The notes beneath the pieces were generated by a model. That model was not told the DNA's origin, did no database searches, and saw only the letters and a list, made by a program, of their open reading frames with translations. A stretch of 64,000 nucleotides of DNA from Eledone cirrhosa (lineage: Eukaryota; Mollusca; Cephalopoda; Octopoda; Eledonidae): assembly GCA_964016885.1 (NCBI GenBank), contig OZ024743.1, positions 79,548,925-79,612,924 on the forward strand. The letters run 5' to 3'. Below are positions 1 to 13,520 of this stretch, in pieces. The translations under genes and the position numbers were made by a program. How positions within the stretch are numbered: position 1 is the first letter of the stretch; every line of letters starts with the position of its first letter.

Positions 1-3000
1 CCTATCACCTCATCCTAAGATCGTGAAATGAAGTACCTTGCTTTAGACCACAACCTATCACCTCATCCGAAGATCGTGAAATGAAGTACCTTGCTTTAGA
101 CCACAACCTATCACCTCATCTGAAGATCGTGAAATGAAGTACCTTGCTCTAGACCACAACCTATCACCTCATCCTAAGATCGTGAAATGAAGTACCTTGC
201 TTTAGACCACAACCTATCACCTCGTCCAAAGATCGTGAAATGAAGTACCTTGCTTTAGACCACAACCTATCACCTCATCCTAAGATCGTGAAATGAAGTA
301 CCTTGCTTTAGACCACAACCTATCACCTCATCCTAAGATCGTGAAATGAAGTACATTGCTCTAGACCACAACCTATCACCTCATCTGAAGATCGTGAAAG
401 GAAGTACATTGCTCTAGACCACAACCTATCACCTCATCTGAAGATCGTGAAAGGAAGTACCTTGCTTTAGACCACAACCTATCACCTCATCTGAAGATCG
501 TGAAAGGAAGTACCTTGCTTTAGACCACAACCTATCACCTCATCTGAAGATCGTGAAAGGAAGTACCTTGCTCTAGACCACAACCTATCACCTCATCTGA
601 AGATCGTGAAAAGAAGTACCTTGCTTTAGACCACAACCTATCACCTCATCTGAAGATCGTGAAAGGAAGTACATTGCTCTAGACCACAACCTATCACCTC
701 ATCTGAAGATCGTGAAATGAAGTACCTTGCTCTAGACCACAACCTATCACCTCATCTGAAGATCGTGAAAGGAAGTACCTTGCTTTAGACCACAACCTAT
801 CACCTCATCTGAAGATCGTGAAAGGAAGTACATTGCTCTAGACCACAACCTATCACCTCATCTGAAGATCGTGAAAGGAAGTACATTGCTCTAGACCACA
901 ACCTATCACCTCATCTGAAGATCGTGAAATGAAGTACCTTGCTCTAGACCACAACCTATCACCTCATCTGAAGATCGTGAAATGAAGTACCTTGCTCTAG
1001 ACCACAACCTATCACCTCATCTGAAGATCGTGAAATGAAGTACCTTGCTCTAGACCACAACCTATCACCTCATCTGAAGATCGTGAAATGAAGTACCTTG
1101 CTCTAGACCACAACCTATCACCTCATCCGAACATCGTGAAATGAAGTACCTTGCTTTAGACCACAACCTATCACCTCATCTGAAGATCGTGAAATGAAGT
1201 ACCTTGCTCTAGACCACAACCTATCACCTCATCCGAAGATCGTGAAATGAAGTACTTTGCTTTAGACCACTACCTATCTCCTCATCCGAAGATCGTGAAA
1301 GGAAGTGCTTTGCTCTAGACCACAACCTATCACCTCATCTGAAGATCGTGAAATGAAGTACCTTGCTCTAGACCACAACCTATCACCTCATCCGAACATC
1401 GTGAAATGAAGTACCTTGCTTTAGACCACAACCTATCACCTCATCTGAAGATCGTGAAATGAAGTACCTTGCTCTAGACCACAACCTATCACCTCATCCG
1501 AAGATCGTGAAATGAAGTACCTTGCTTTAGACCACTACCTATCTCCTCATCCGAAGATCGTGAAAGGAAGTGCTTTGCTTTAGACCACAACCTATCACCT
1601 CATCTGAAGATCGTGAAAGGAAGTACATTGCTTTAGACCACAACCTATCACCTCATCTGAAGATCGTGAAATGAAGTACCTTGCTCTAGACCACAACCTA
1701 TCACCTCATCCGAAGATCGTGAAATGAAGTACCTTGCTTTAGACCACTACCTATCACCTCATCCTAAGATCGTGAAATGAAGTACCTTGCTCTAGACCAC
1801 AACCTATCACCTCGTCTGAAGATCGTGAAATGAAGTACCTTGCTTTAGACCACAACCTATCACCTCGTCTGAAGATCGTGAAATGAAGTACCTTGCTTTA
1901 GACCACAACCTATCACCTCGTCTGAAGATCGTGAAATGAAGTACCTTGCTTTAGACCACAACCTATCACCTCGTCTGAAGATCGTGAAATGAAGTACCTT
2001 GCTTTAGACCACTACCTATCACCTCGTCTGAAGATCGTGAAATGAAGTACCTTGCTTTAGACCACAACCTATCACCTCGTCTGAAGATCGTGAAATGAAG
2101 TACCTTGCTCTAGACCACAACCTATCACCTCATCCGAAGATCGTGAAATGAAGTACCTTGCTTTAGACCACAACCTATCACCTCATCCGAAGATCGTGAA
2201 ATGAAGTACCTTGCTCTAGACCACAACCTATCACCTCATCTGAAGATCGTGAAATAAAGTACCTTACTCTAGACCACAACCTATCACCTCATCTGAAGAT
2301 TGTGAAATGAAGTACCTTGCTTTAGACCACAACCTATCACCTCGTCCGAAGATCGTGAAATGAAGTACTTTGCTTTAGACCACAACCTATCACCTCATCT
2401 GAAGATCGTGAAATGAAGTACCTTGCTCTAGACCACAACCTATCACCTCATCTGAAGATCGTGAAATGAAGTACCTTGCTTTAGACCACTACCTATCTCC
2501 TCATCCGAAGATCGTGAAATGAAGTACCTTGCTCTAGACCACAACCTATCACCTCATCCGAACATCGTGAAATGAAGTACCTTGCTTTAGACCACAACCT
2601 ATCACCTCATCTGAAGATCGTGAAATGAAGTACCTTGCTTTAGACCACAACCTATCACCTCATCTGAAGATCGTGAAATGAAGTACCTTGCTCTAGACCA
2701 CAACCTATCACCTCATCTGAAGATCGTGAAATGAAGTACCTTGCTCTAGACCACTACCTATCACCTCATCTGAAGATCGTGAAATGAAGTACCTTGCTCT
2801 AGACCACAACCTATCACCTCATCTGAAGATCGTGAAATGAAGTACCTTGCTTTAGACCACTACCTATCTCCTCATCCGAAGATCGTGAAATGAAGTACCT
2901 TGCTCTAGACCACAACCTATCACCTCATCCGAACATCGTGAAATGAAGTACCTTGCTTTAGACCACAACCTATCACCTCATCTGAAGATCGTGAAAGGAA

Positions 3001-6000
3001 GTACCTTGCTTTAGACCACAACCTATCACCTCATCTGAAGATCGTGAAATGAAGTACCTTGCTCTAGACCACAACCTATCACCTCATCTGAAGATCGTGA
3101 AATGAAGTACCTTGCTCTAGACCACAACCTATCACCTCATCTGAAGATCGTGAAATGAAGTACCTTGCTCTAGACCACAACCTATCACCTCATCCGAACA
3201 TCGTGAAATGAAGTACCTTGCTTTAGACCACAACCTATCACCTCATCTGAAGATCGTGAAATGAAGTACCTTGCTCTAGACCACAACCTATCACCTCATC
3301 CGAACATCGTGAAATGAAGTACCTTGCTTTAGACCACAACCTATCACCTCATCTGAAGATCGTGAAATGAAGTACCTTGCTTTAGACCACTACCTATCAC
3401 CTCATCCTAAGATCGTGAAATGAAGTACCTTGCTTTAGACCACAACCTATCACCTCATCTGAAGATGGTGAAATGAAGTACCTTGCTCTAGACCACAACC
3501 TATCACCTCATCCGAACATCGTGAAATGAAGTACCTTGCTTTAGACCACAACCTATCACCTCATCTGAAGATCGTGAAATGAAGTACCTTGCTTTAGACC
3601 ACAACCTATCACCTCATCCTAAGATCGTGAAATGAAGTTCCTTGCTTTAGACCACTACCTATCACCTCATCCTAAGATCGTGAAATGAAGTACCTTGCTC
3701 TAGACCACAACCTATCACCTCGTCCAAAGATCGTGAAATGAAGTACCTTGCTTTAGACCACTACCTATCACCTCATCCTAAGATCGTGAAATGAAGTACC
3801 TTGCTTTAGACCACAACCTATCACCTCATCCGAAGATCGTGAAATGAAGTACCTTGCTCTAGACCACAACCTATCACCTCGTCCAAAGATCGTGAAATGA
3901 AGTACCTTGCTTTAGACCACTACCTATCACCTCATCCTAAGATCGTGAAATGAAGTACCTTGCTTTAGACCACAACCTATCACCTCGTCCAAAGATCGTG
4001 AAATGAAGTACCTTGCTTTAGACCACAACCTATCACCTCATCCTAAGATCGTGAAATGAAGTACCTTGCTCTAGACCACAACCTATCACCTCGTCCAAAG
4101 ATCGTGAAATGAAGTACCTTGCTTTAGACCACTACCTATCACCTCATCCTAAGATCGTGAAATGAAGTACCTTGCTTTAGACCACAACCTATCACCTCAT
4201 CCTAAGATCGTGAAATGAAGTACATTGCTCTAGACCACAACCTATCACCTCATCTGAAGATCGTGAAAGGAAGTACATTGCTCTAGACCACAACCTATCA
4301 CCTCATCTGAAGATCGTGAAAGGAAGTACCTTGCTTTAGACCACAACCTATCACCTCATCTGAAGATCGTGAAAGGAAGTACCTTGCTTTAGACCACAAC
4401 CTATCACCTCATCTGAAGATCGTGAAAGGAAGTACCTTGCTCTAGACCACAACCTATCACCTCATCTGAAGATCGTGAAAAGAAGTACCTTGCTTTAGAC
4501 CACAACCTATCACCTCATCTGAAGATCGTGAAAGGAAGTACATTGCTCTAGACCACAACCTATCACCTCATCTGAAGATCGTGAAATGAAGTACCTTGCT
4601 CTAGACCACAACCTATCACCTCATCTGAAGATCGTGAAAGGAAGTACCTTGCTTTAGACCACAACCTATCACCTCATCTGAAGATCGTGAAAGGAAGTAC
4701 ATTGCTCTAGACCACAACCTATCACCTCATCTGAAGATCGTGAAAGGAAGTACATTGCTCTAGACCACAACCTATCACCTCATCTGAAGATCGTGAAATG
4801 AAGTACCTTGCTCTAGACCACAACCTATCACCTCATCTGAAGATCGTGAAATGAAGTACCTTGCTCTAGACCACAACCTATCACCTCATCTGAAGATCGT
4901 GAAATGAAGTACCTTGCTCTAGACCACAACCTATCACCTCATCTGAAGATCGTGAAATGAAGTACCTTGCTCTAGACCACAACCTATCACCTCATCCGAA
5001 CATCGTGAAATGAAGTACCTTGCTTTAGACCACAACCTATCACCTCATCTGAAGATCGTGAAATGAAGTACCTTGCTCTAGACCACAACCTATCACCTCA
5101 TCCGAAGATCGTGAAATGAAGTACCTTGCTTTAGACCACTACCTATCTCCTCATCCGAAGATCGTGAAAGGAAGTGCTTTGCTCTAGACCACAACCTATC
5201 ACCTCATCTGAAGATCGTGAAATGAAGTACCTTGCTCTAGACCACAACCTATCACCTCATCCGAACATCGTGAAATGAAGTACCTTGCTTTAGACCACAA
5301 CCTATCACCTCATCTGAAGATCGTGAAATGAAGTACCTTGCTCTAGACCACAACCTATCACCTCATCTGAAGATCGTGAAAGGAAGTACCTTGCTCTAGA
5401 CCACAACCTATCACCTCATCCGAAGATCGTGAAATGAAGTACCTTGCTTTAGACCACTACCTATCTCCTCATCCGAAGATCGTGAAAGGAAGTGCTTTGC
5501 TTTAGACCACAACCTATCACCTCATCTGAAGATCGTGAAAGGAAGTACATTGCTCTAGACCACAACCTATCACCTCATCTGAAGATCGTGAAATGAAGTA
5601 CCTTGCTCTAGACCACAACCTATCACCTCATCCGAAGATCGTGAAATGAAGTACCTTGCTTTAGACCACTACCTATCACCTCATCCTAAGATCGTGAAAT
5701 GAAGTACCTTGCTCTAGACCACAACCTATCACCTCGTCTGAAGATCGTGAAATGAAGTACCTTGCTTTAGACCACAACCTATCACCTCATCCTAAGATCG
5801 TGAAATGAAGTACCTTGCTCTAGACCACAACCTATCACCTCGTCCAAAGATCGTGAAATGAAGTACCTTGCTTTAGACCACTACCTATCACCTCATCCTA
5901 AGATCGTGAAATGAAGTACCTTGCTTTAGACCACAACCTATCACCTCATCCGAAGATCGTGAAATGAAGTACCTTGCTCTAGACCACAACCTATCACCTC

Positions 6001-9000
6001 GTCCAAAGATCGTGAAATGAAGTACCTTGCTTTAGACCACTACCTATCACCTCATCCTAAGATCGTGAAATGAAGTACCTTGCTTTAGACCACAACCTAT
6101 CACCTCGTCAAAAGATCGTGAAATGAAGTACCTTGCTTTAGACCACAACCTATCACCTCATCCTAAGATCGTGAAATGAAGTACCTTGCTCTAGACCACA
6201 ACCTATCACCTCGTCCAAAGATCGTGAAATGAAGTACCTTGCTTTAGACCACTACCTATCACCTCATCCTAAGATCGTGAAATGAAGTACCTTGCTTTAG
6301 ACCACAACCTATCACCTCATCCTAAGATCGTGAAATGAAGTACATTGCTCTAGACCACAACCTATCACCTCATCTGAAGATCGTGAAAGGAAGTACATTG
6401 CTCTAGACCACAACCTATCACCTCATCTGAAGATCGTGAAAGGAAGTACCTTGCTTTAGACCACAACCTATCACCTCATCTGAAGATCGTGAAAGGAAGT
6501 ACCTTGCTTTAGACCACAACCTATCACCTCATCTGAAGATCGTGAAAGGAAGTACCTTGCTCTAGACCACAACCTATCACCTCATCTGAAGATCGTGAAA
6601 AGAAGTACCTTGCTTTAGACCACAACCTATCACCTCATCTGAAGATCGTGAAAGGAAGTACATTGCTCTAGACCACAACCTATCACCTCATCTGAAGATC
6701 GTGAAATGAAGTACCTTGCTCTAGACCACAACCTATCACCTCATCTGAAGATCGTGAAAGGAAGTACCTTGCTTTAGACCACAACCTATCACCTCATCTG
6801 AAGATCGTGAAAGGAAGTACATTGCTCTAGACCACAACCTATCACCTCATCTGAAGATCGTGAAAGGAAGTACATTGCTCTAGACCACAACCTATCACCT
6901 CATCTGAAGATCGTGAAATGAAGTACCTTGCTCTAGACCACAACCTATCACCTCATCTGAAGATCGTGAAATGAAGTACCTTGCTCTAGACCACAACCTA
7001 TCACCTCATCTGAAGATCGTGAAATGAAGTACCTTGCTCTAGACCACAACCTATCACCTCATCTGAAGATCGTGAAATGAAGTACCTTGCTCTAGACCAC
7101 AACCTATCACCTCATCCGAACATCGTGAAATGAAGTACCTTGCTTTAGACCACAACCTATCACCTCATCTGAAGATCGTGAAATGAAGTACCTTGCTCTA
7201 GACCACAACCTATCACCTCATCCGAAGATCGTGAAATGAAGTACCTTGCTTTAGACCACTACCTATCTCCTCATCCGAAGATCGTGAAAGGAAGTGCTTT
7301 GCTCTAGACCACAACCTATCACCTCATCTGAAGATCGTGAAATGAAGTACCTTGCTCTAGACCACAACCTATCACCTCATCCGAACATCGTGAAATGAAG
7401 TACCTTGCTTTAGACCACAACCTATCACCTCATCTGAAGATCGTGAAATGAAGTACCTTGCTCTAGACCACAACCTATCACCTCATCCGAAGATCGTGAA
7501 ATGAAGTACCTTGCTTTAGGCCACTACCTATCTCCTCATCCGAAGATCGTGAAAGGAAGTGCTTTGCTTTAGACCACAACCTATCACCTCATCTGAAGAT
7601 CGTGAAAGGAAGTACATTGCTCTAGACCACAACCTATCACCTCATCTGAAGATCGTGAAATGAAGTACCTTGCTCTAGACCACAACCTATCACCTCATCC
7701 GAAGATCGTGAAATGAAGTACCTTGCTTTAGACCACTACCTATCACCTCATCCTAAGATCGTGAAATGAAGTACCTTGCTCTAGACCAGAACCTATCACC
7801 TCGTCTGAAGATCGTGAAATGAAGTACCTTGCTTTAGACCACAACCTATCACCTCGTCTGAAGATCGTGAAATGAAGTACCTTGCTTTAGACCACAACCT
7901 ATCACCTCGTCTGAAGATCGTGAAATGAAGTACCTTGCTTTAGACCACAACCTATCACCTCGTCTGAAGATCGTGAAATGAAGTACCTTGCTTTAGACCA
8001 CTACCTATCACCTCGTCTGAAGATCGTGAAATGAAGTACCTTGCTTTAGACCACAACCTATCACCTCGTCTGAAGATCGTGAAAGGAAGTACCTTGCTCT
8101 AGACCACAACCTATCACCTCATCTGAAGATCGTGAAAAGAAGTACCTTGCTTTAGACCACAACCTATCACCTCATCTGAAGATCGTGAAAGGAAGTACAT
8201 TGCTCTAGACCACAACCTATCACCTCATCTGAAGATCGTGAAATGAAGTACCTTGCTCTAGACCACAACCTATCACCTCATCTGAAGATCGTGAAAGGAA
8301 GTACCTTGCTTTAGACCACAACCTATCACCTCATCTGAAGATCGTGAAAGGAAGTACATTGCTCTAGACCACAACCTATCACCTCATCTGAAGATCGTGA
8401 AAGGAAGTACATTGCTCTAGACCACAACCTATCACCTCATCTGAAGATCGTGAAATGAAGTACCTTGCTCTAGACCCCAACCTATCACCTCATCTGAAGA
8501 TCGTGAAATGAAGTACCTTGCTCTAGACCACAACCTATCACCTCATCTGAAGATCGTGAAATGAAGTACCTTGCTCTAGACCACAACCTATCACCTCATC
8601 TGAAGATCGTGAAATGAAGTACCTTGCTCTAGACCACAACCTATCACCTCATCCGAACATCGTGAAATGAAGTACCTTGCTTTAGACCACAACCTATCAC
8701 CTCATCTGAAGATCGTGAAATGAAGTACCTTGCTCTAGACCACAACCTATCACCTCATCCGAAGATCGTGAAATGAAGTACCTTGCTTTAGACCACTACC
8801 TATCTCCTCATCCGAAGATCGTGAAAGGAAGTGCTTTGCTCTAGACCACAACCTATCACCTCATCTGAAGATCGTGAAATGAAGTACCTTGCTCTAGACC
8901 ACAACCTATCACCTCATCCGAACATCGTGAAATGAAGTACCTTGCTTTAGACCACAACCTATCACCTCATCTGAAGATCGTGAAATGAAGTACCTTGCTC

Positions 9001-10140
9001 TAGACCACAACCTATCACCTCATCCGAAGATCGTGAAATGAAGTACCTTGCTTTAGACCACTACCTATCTCCTCATCCGAAGATCGTGAAAGGAAGTGCT
9101 TTGCTTTAGACCACAACCTATCACCTCATCTGAAGATCGTGAAAGGAAGTACATTGCTCTAGACCACAACCTATCACCTCATCTGAAGATCGTGAAATGA
9201 AGTACCTTGCTCTAGACCACAACCTATCACCTCATCCGAAGATCGTGAAATGAAGTACCTTGCTTTAGACCACTACCTATCACCTCATCCTAAGATCGTG
9301 AAATGAAGTACCTTGTTCTAGACCACAACCTATCACCTCGTCTGAAGATCGTGAAATGAAGTACCTTGCTTTAGACCACAACCTATCACCTCGTCTGAAG
9401 ATCGTGAAATGAAGTACCTTGCTTTAGACCACAACCTATCACCTCGTCTGAAGATCGTGAAATGAAGTACCTTGCTTTAGACCACAACCTATCACCTCGT
9501 CTGAAGATCGTGAAATGAAGTACCTTGCTTTAGACCACTACCTATCACCTCGTCTGAAGATCGTGAAATGAAGTACCTTGCTTTAGACCACAACCTATCA
9601 CCTCGTCTGAAGATCGTGAAATGAAGTACCTTGCTTTAGACCACTACCTATCACCTCGTCTGAAGTTCGTGAAATGAAGTACCTTGCTTTAGACCACAAC
9701 CTATCACCTCGTCTGAAGATCGTGAAATGAAGTACCTTGCTCTAGACAAGAACCTATCACCTCATCCGAAGATCGTGAAATGAAGTACCTTGCTCTAGAC
9801 CAGAACCTATCACCTCATCCGAAGATCGTGAAATGAAGTACCTTGCTTTAGACCACAACCTATCACCTCATCCGAAGATCGTGAAATGAAGTACCTTGCT
9901 CTAGACCAGAACCTATCACCTCATCCGAAGATCGTGAAATGAAATACCTTGCTTTAGACCACAACCTATCACCTCGTCCGAAGCTCGTAAAAGGAAGTGC
10001 TTTGCTTTAGACCACAACCTATCACCTCGTCCGAAGCTCGTAAAAAGAAGTGCCTTGCTTTAGACCACGACCTATCACCTCATCCGAAGATCGTGAAAGG
10101 AAGTACCTTGCTCTAGACCACAACCTATCACCTCGTCCGA
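1..10140. repeat. 53-bp minisatellite array, 191 full units plus a partial one
   Basis: Direct tandem repeats of a 53-bp unit starting CCTATCACCTCATCTGAAG and ending CTCTAGACCACAA. The first unit starts at base 1 and the last partial one at 10124, a distance of exactly 191 x 53, and every checkpoint I tested is in phase, so I find no net indel. Units differ by point changes only: CAT or CGT, CCTAAG/CTGAAG/CCGAAG/CCAAAG, ATGAAG or AGGAAG, TTT or TCT. The array extends past the left edge. The last units (9960-10080) are the most divergent, with GCTCGTAAAA. The unit length is not a multiple of 3 and carries stops, so it is not coding. No function is visible. Confidence 0.98.
3721..7960. repeat. 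Higher-order repeat of 40 minisatellite units (2,120 bp)
   Basis: Variant units recur at a 2,120-bp offset (40 x 53): the CGTCCAAAGA variant at 3721 and 5841, the rare ...TACATTGC junction at 4200 and 6320, and the AAAAGAAG unit at 4481 and 6601. The AAAAGAAG unit returns at 8138 (29 units later), and an earlier related block sits 73 units upstream (331 and 612). The outer limits are approximate. Confidence 0.8.
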
Positions 10141-11640
10141 ACAGCAAACACTATCTCACGATCGTGGACAGACCTCCGGATAATTTGTAATATTGTCGTA
10201 AAGACTTCAGTTTTTATGTGATGTAATCACATTGCTATTTTATACTTTTCAAGAATGTCTTCCTACTGCGTTTTCATGTAGTTAATTCAAGTATTTATAT
10301 TTTTACTAGTAGATAGATCATTGTGAAGATTTGCAGTATTAGAGTTAAGTTTTAAATTTTAAATGCGATTCTGTCATTGTTGCTTTGTATTTTGTAGGAA
10401 TGTCTTGCTAATCCAGTTTAGTGTAGTACAAGACGTCAACAATTGGGAGATGATTGTGATAGTTTTTAAAGATCTTTGTAAGTTACATGCGTTGTGAAAG
10501 GAAACAAAGGATGGGGCGGAGTGAATTTAACTCAAAGAAGGATTGCAAACATAACTCACAGAGAACTTCCACATCATGAAATACAGCACAGGGCGGCGAA
10601 TGATGAAAGAGATTGATAAATGAAGAGGTATGGAACAAGGAAATGCGAAGATTGAAGCTCGTTTGAAGCTAGATCGATGCATGATCGAAGACATAACTCA
10701 CTGAAAACTTAACTTCCATATCTTGAAACAGGTCACATGCTGATGAAACAGTCTTAATATATTAACACTTATTCATACTCAGGACCATAGACTTATAGAT
10801 ACGACTATAAGAATAAAAGGGATGAACGTGTAGCATATGGCTAGATAAACTGGCGCACGGTTTCAATTTCCCGGTGAACTTCAATTTCATAGAATTATTA
10901 ATCCCATGAGAAAGGTCCTTTTATTGGTCACAATAAAACAAAAAAACACTTACAGTACCTTCTCAGCTCTCAATAGGTTTATTATCACGACAATGTCTCA
11001 CAATTCATACATAACCAGGTGTCAGGTGATACCCACGAGGGAGCCTCTTTGTTTCAGCACCTTAACTTCATCACCAATGGTAATGCTGCCAGTGTGTTGG
11101 CTTTTCTCAAAATCTTCCGTTGACCAGTGTGTTGTTACATTTGGTAGGGAATTGATAGTTGTTTTTGTTGTCTCACTTTCCTTTTTTTTCTTTCTCACTT
11201 TGATCATATATATATTTGTGAGGTTCCTAGCAATAATTAATTGTATTTATTACATGTTTATATTTCTGTTTATATTTTCATTCTATAAGAATTTATAATG
11301 TTATACAACTGTGAATAATATGAAGTTTCACTATAAAAACAAATTATACATTAGTTTGGTCGAGGAGAAGAAACAAGGATATGTGTTCTGATGCGGCAGA
11401 GGGTAATTCAATTACCACGAGTCAACCATTAAATATAGTTGTGGTAGTTGAACGGTGAAACAGTACCAAGTCTTAAATATAACAAATACAAGTGTGTGTC
11501 ACACAATGTCACGTGTAAACAGTTGAGGTATAAAGTTCACCACAAGACACTGTTTTAATAGAGAGATCAATTAAAAAGCAACACTATTTTGTTGCTTACT
11601 GATAGTATTAGTAATGATTGTTAGTTAACACTTACCAGCA
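10141..11640. other. Unique AT-rich spacer between satellite and tRNA zone
   Basis: No gene is recognised here. A frame of 130 codons at 10906-11298 (+) has low-complexity, phenylalanine-rich translation and no recognisable motif. The opposite strand (11022-11207) has a short frame containing TGSITIGDEVKVLKQRG, faintly like the basic C-terminal tail of LTR-retroelement integrases; this is too short to call. A phrase starting ACATAACTCAC occurs twice, near 10549 and 10691, as a diverged local duplication. Bases 11590-11640 show the AGTATTAGT-type 5' flank that precedes most tRNA copies in the window. Confidence 0.5.
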
Positions 11641-11713
11641 GCCCGGCTAGCTCAGTCGGTAGAGCACGAGACTCTTAATCTCGGGGTCGTGGGTTCGAGC
11701 CCCACGTTGGGCG
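11641..11713 (+). tRNA. tRNA-Lys(CUU), consensus copy
   Basis: A 73-nt gene that folds without mismatch. Acceptor stem 1-7 pairs with 66-72 (two G-U pairs), the anticodon stem CGAGA pairs with TCTCG, and the T stem GTGGG pairs with CCCAC. The anticodon at 34-36 is CTT after T33, reading lysine AAG. Internal promoter boxes are TAGCTCAGTCGG (A) and GGTTCGAGCCC (B). There is no intron and CCA is not encoded. T-runs suitable for Pol III termination start about 8 nt downstream. This sequence is the reference for all other copies; position numbers below count along its 73 nt. Confidence 0.96.
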
Positions 11714-11804
11714 TATGTTATTTTGTTTTTTAAGTAATGTAAGTTTCATTGGTTTCTTTTAAGAGATAATCACCTGTATTATTGTTGTTATTATTATCAA
11801 AACC

Positions 11805-12020
11805 CAGGGCAGTGGATTGGAAGTATCCAAAGAGAGTCGGACACCATGCTTTGCAGCATAGAGTTACGGTCCTTTACGGTCTGAGCGCAAATCCCCCTGA
11901 CGTTAACTTTGCCATTCTTACGGGGTCGATAAAATAAAGCTGCAGTAATGTACTGGAGTCGACTTTCCCCTCCTCCCCAAATTACTGGTCTTGTGCCTAT
12001 ACTAGAAACAATTATTATCA
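11805..12020 (+). mobile_element. tRNA-derived SINE, octopus type
   Basis: Diverged full-length copy: head GTGGATTGG, B-box-like phrase, ACTTTGCC, CGGGGTCGATAAAATAAAG, then a tail of the GGCCTTGTGCC type (here GGTCTTGTGCC) and AAACAATTATT. It is directly followed by a second SINE. Confidence 0.75.
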
Positions 12021-12230
12021 AAGCCCTGACTGGGGGTCGGTAGAATAACATCGTACAGAATGTTGTGTGGTACTTAGTTACGGTTGTTTCTCTTAGGGTT
12101 TGAGTTAAGATACTACTGTTGTCAATTCTACCTTTCATACTTCCGAGTACAATAAAGTACCAGTCAACTAATGACATCAATATAATCTATGTTCTTACCC
12201 TGGGAATTACTGGTACTATGGTAAAAATAT
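12021..12230 (+). mobile_element. Second SINE family (CCTGRCTGG head), diverged
   Basis: Begins CCCTGACTGGGGGTCGG, with TACCTTTCAT, ACGATAAAGTACC-like core and GAATTACTGGTACTATGG tail. The same pair order (first SINE then this one) recurs after 14243 and 15920, which suggests an old SINE dimer duplicated with the tRNA module. Confidence 0.6.
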
Positions 12231-12360
12231 AAATGATATAGTTAAAGTCGTTGACAATTCAAACTTACTTTCAGCCAGTGTATCTTGGAATAAAATATCC
12301 TGTATGTACTTTAAAAAAAAAAATCTATTTTTGATAACAACTGAGTATTATTTAAAGGAG

Positions 12361-12543
12361 GTGGATTGGCAGTATCGGTAGAGGGTCGGATGCCATGCTT
12401 TGCAGCATAGAGTTACGTCCCTTTACGGTATGAGTTCAAATCCCTCCAAGGTTAACTTTGCCTTTCATCCTTACGGGGTCGATAAAATAAAGTACCAGTA
12501 ACGTACTGGGATAATTACTGGCCTTGTGCCAAAAGTAGAAACA
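12361..12543 (+). mobile_element. Full-length tRNA-derived SINE with target-site duplication
   Basis: About 183 bp, flanked by the 14-bp direct repeat ATTATTTAAAGGAG (12347-12360 and 12544-12557). It carries a tRNA-like head with GAGTTCAAATCC as B box and ends GGCCTTGTGCC then AAACAATTATT. The best-defined member of the octopus-type SINE here. Confidence 0.88.
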
Positions 12544-12708
12544 ATTATTTAAAGGAGAGTTTGCTACTATTTTAAGGAGGTGAGATAACCTAGGGTACAT
12601 TTGCAGAGTTCACTCTGTTACAAGCATCCTTCCTCCAAACTCTTATTTATACGATCATCATTCCTTTCCTCACCTCTCTCCCTCAGAAACCCTGAAATGT
12701 CCCCTAAA

Positions 12709-13208
12709 TATTTGTTTCTACTTTTGGCACAAGGCCAGCAATTATTCCAGTGTATTACTGGTACTTTATTTTATTGACCCCGTAAGGATGAAAGGCAAAG
12801 TTAACCTCGGCGGGATTTGAACTCAGATAATAATTGTTTCTACTTTTTGGCACAAGGCCAGCAATTATCCCAGTATATTACTGGTACTTTATTGTATTGA
12901 CCCAGTAAGGATGAAAGGCAAAGTTAATCTGGGCGGGATCTGAACTCAGTCTGTAAAGGGACGTAACTGTGCTGCAAAGCATGGCGTCCGACTCTCTATC
13001 GATACTGCCAATCCACCGCCCCTCAGATAATAATTGTTTCTACTTTTGGCACAAGGCCAACAATTACACAGTACATTACTGGTACTTTATTTAATCTACC
13101 CCATAAGGATGAAAGGCAAAGTTAACCTCGACGGAATTTGAACTTAGACAGTAAAAGGACGTAACTATGCTGGAAAGCATCTCGTCCAACCCTCTACCGA
13201 TACTGCCA
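12709..13208 (-). mobile_element. Cluster of three minus-strand SINEs, one nested
   Basis: Three copies read on the minus strand: about 12714-12826 (5' truncated), 12832-13020 and 13036-13208. The middle copy is nested, because the phrase CTCAGATAATAATTG occurs on both sides at 12822 and 13022, exactly 200 bp apart. The third copy is more diverged. Confidence 0.75.
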
Positions 13209-13310
13209 AATTGTCCTTCCCTCGCTAAATTTACACTAAAATAACAACAAATATAAATCCTAACAAAACAATAAATATTAGTGATTATTATTGTCACAGA
13301 GATATCAGCA

Positions 13311-13383
13311 GCCCGGCTATATCAGTCGGTAGCGCACGAAACTCTTAATCTCGAGGTCATGGGTTCGAGCCCTACGTTGGGCG
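13311..13383 (+). pseudogene. tRNA-Lys pseudogene
   Basis: 73 nt with the CTT anticodon kept. The A box is damaged (TATATCAG), G30 is A so one anticodon-stem pair is lost, and the T stem has an A-C mismatch and a G-U. Probably dead. Its 5' flank still has the ATTAGTGATTATTATTGTCAC element. Confidence 0.8.
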
Positions 13384-13520
13384 TATGTTTTATTTTTTTA
13401 AATAATGTATTTTCCTAGCATTTAAATGTCCAATTCTGCTTATTTTGAGGGATAGTCAACTATATCGTTTCTTTCATTTTCTCTCCATTACAAATCACGG
13501 TCCATGTAGCTAACTTATAT

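Noticed and set aside
1..10140. CRISPR array
   Set aside because: Units are contiguous 53-bp repeats with no unique spacers, and the context is eukaryotic.
1..10140. Telomeric or coding tandem repeat
   Set aside because: The unit is long and not telomere-like, and 53 bp with frequent stops cannot encode a repeat protein.
10906..11298. 130-codon frame as a real gene
   Set aside because: No motif, biased F/I/L composition from AT-rich DNA, no supporting context; a random frame is the simplest reading.
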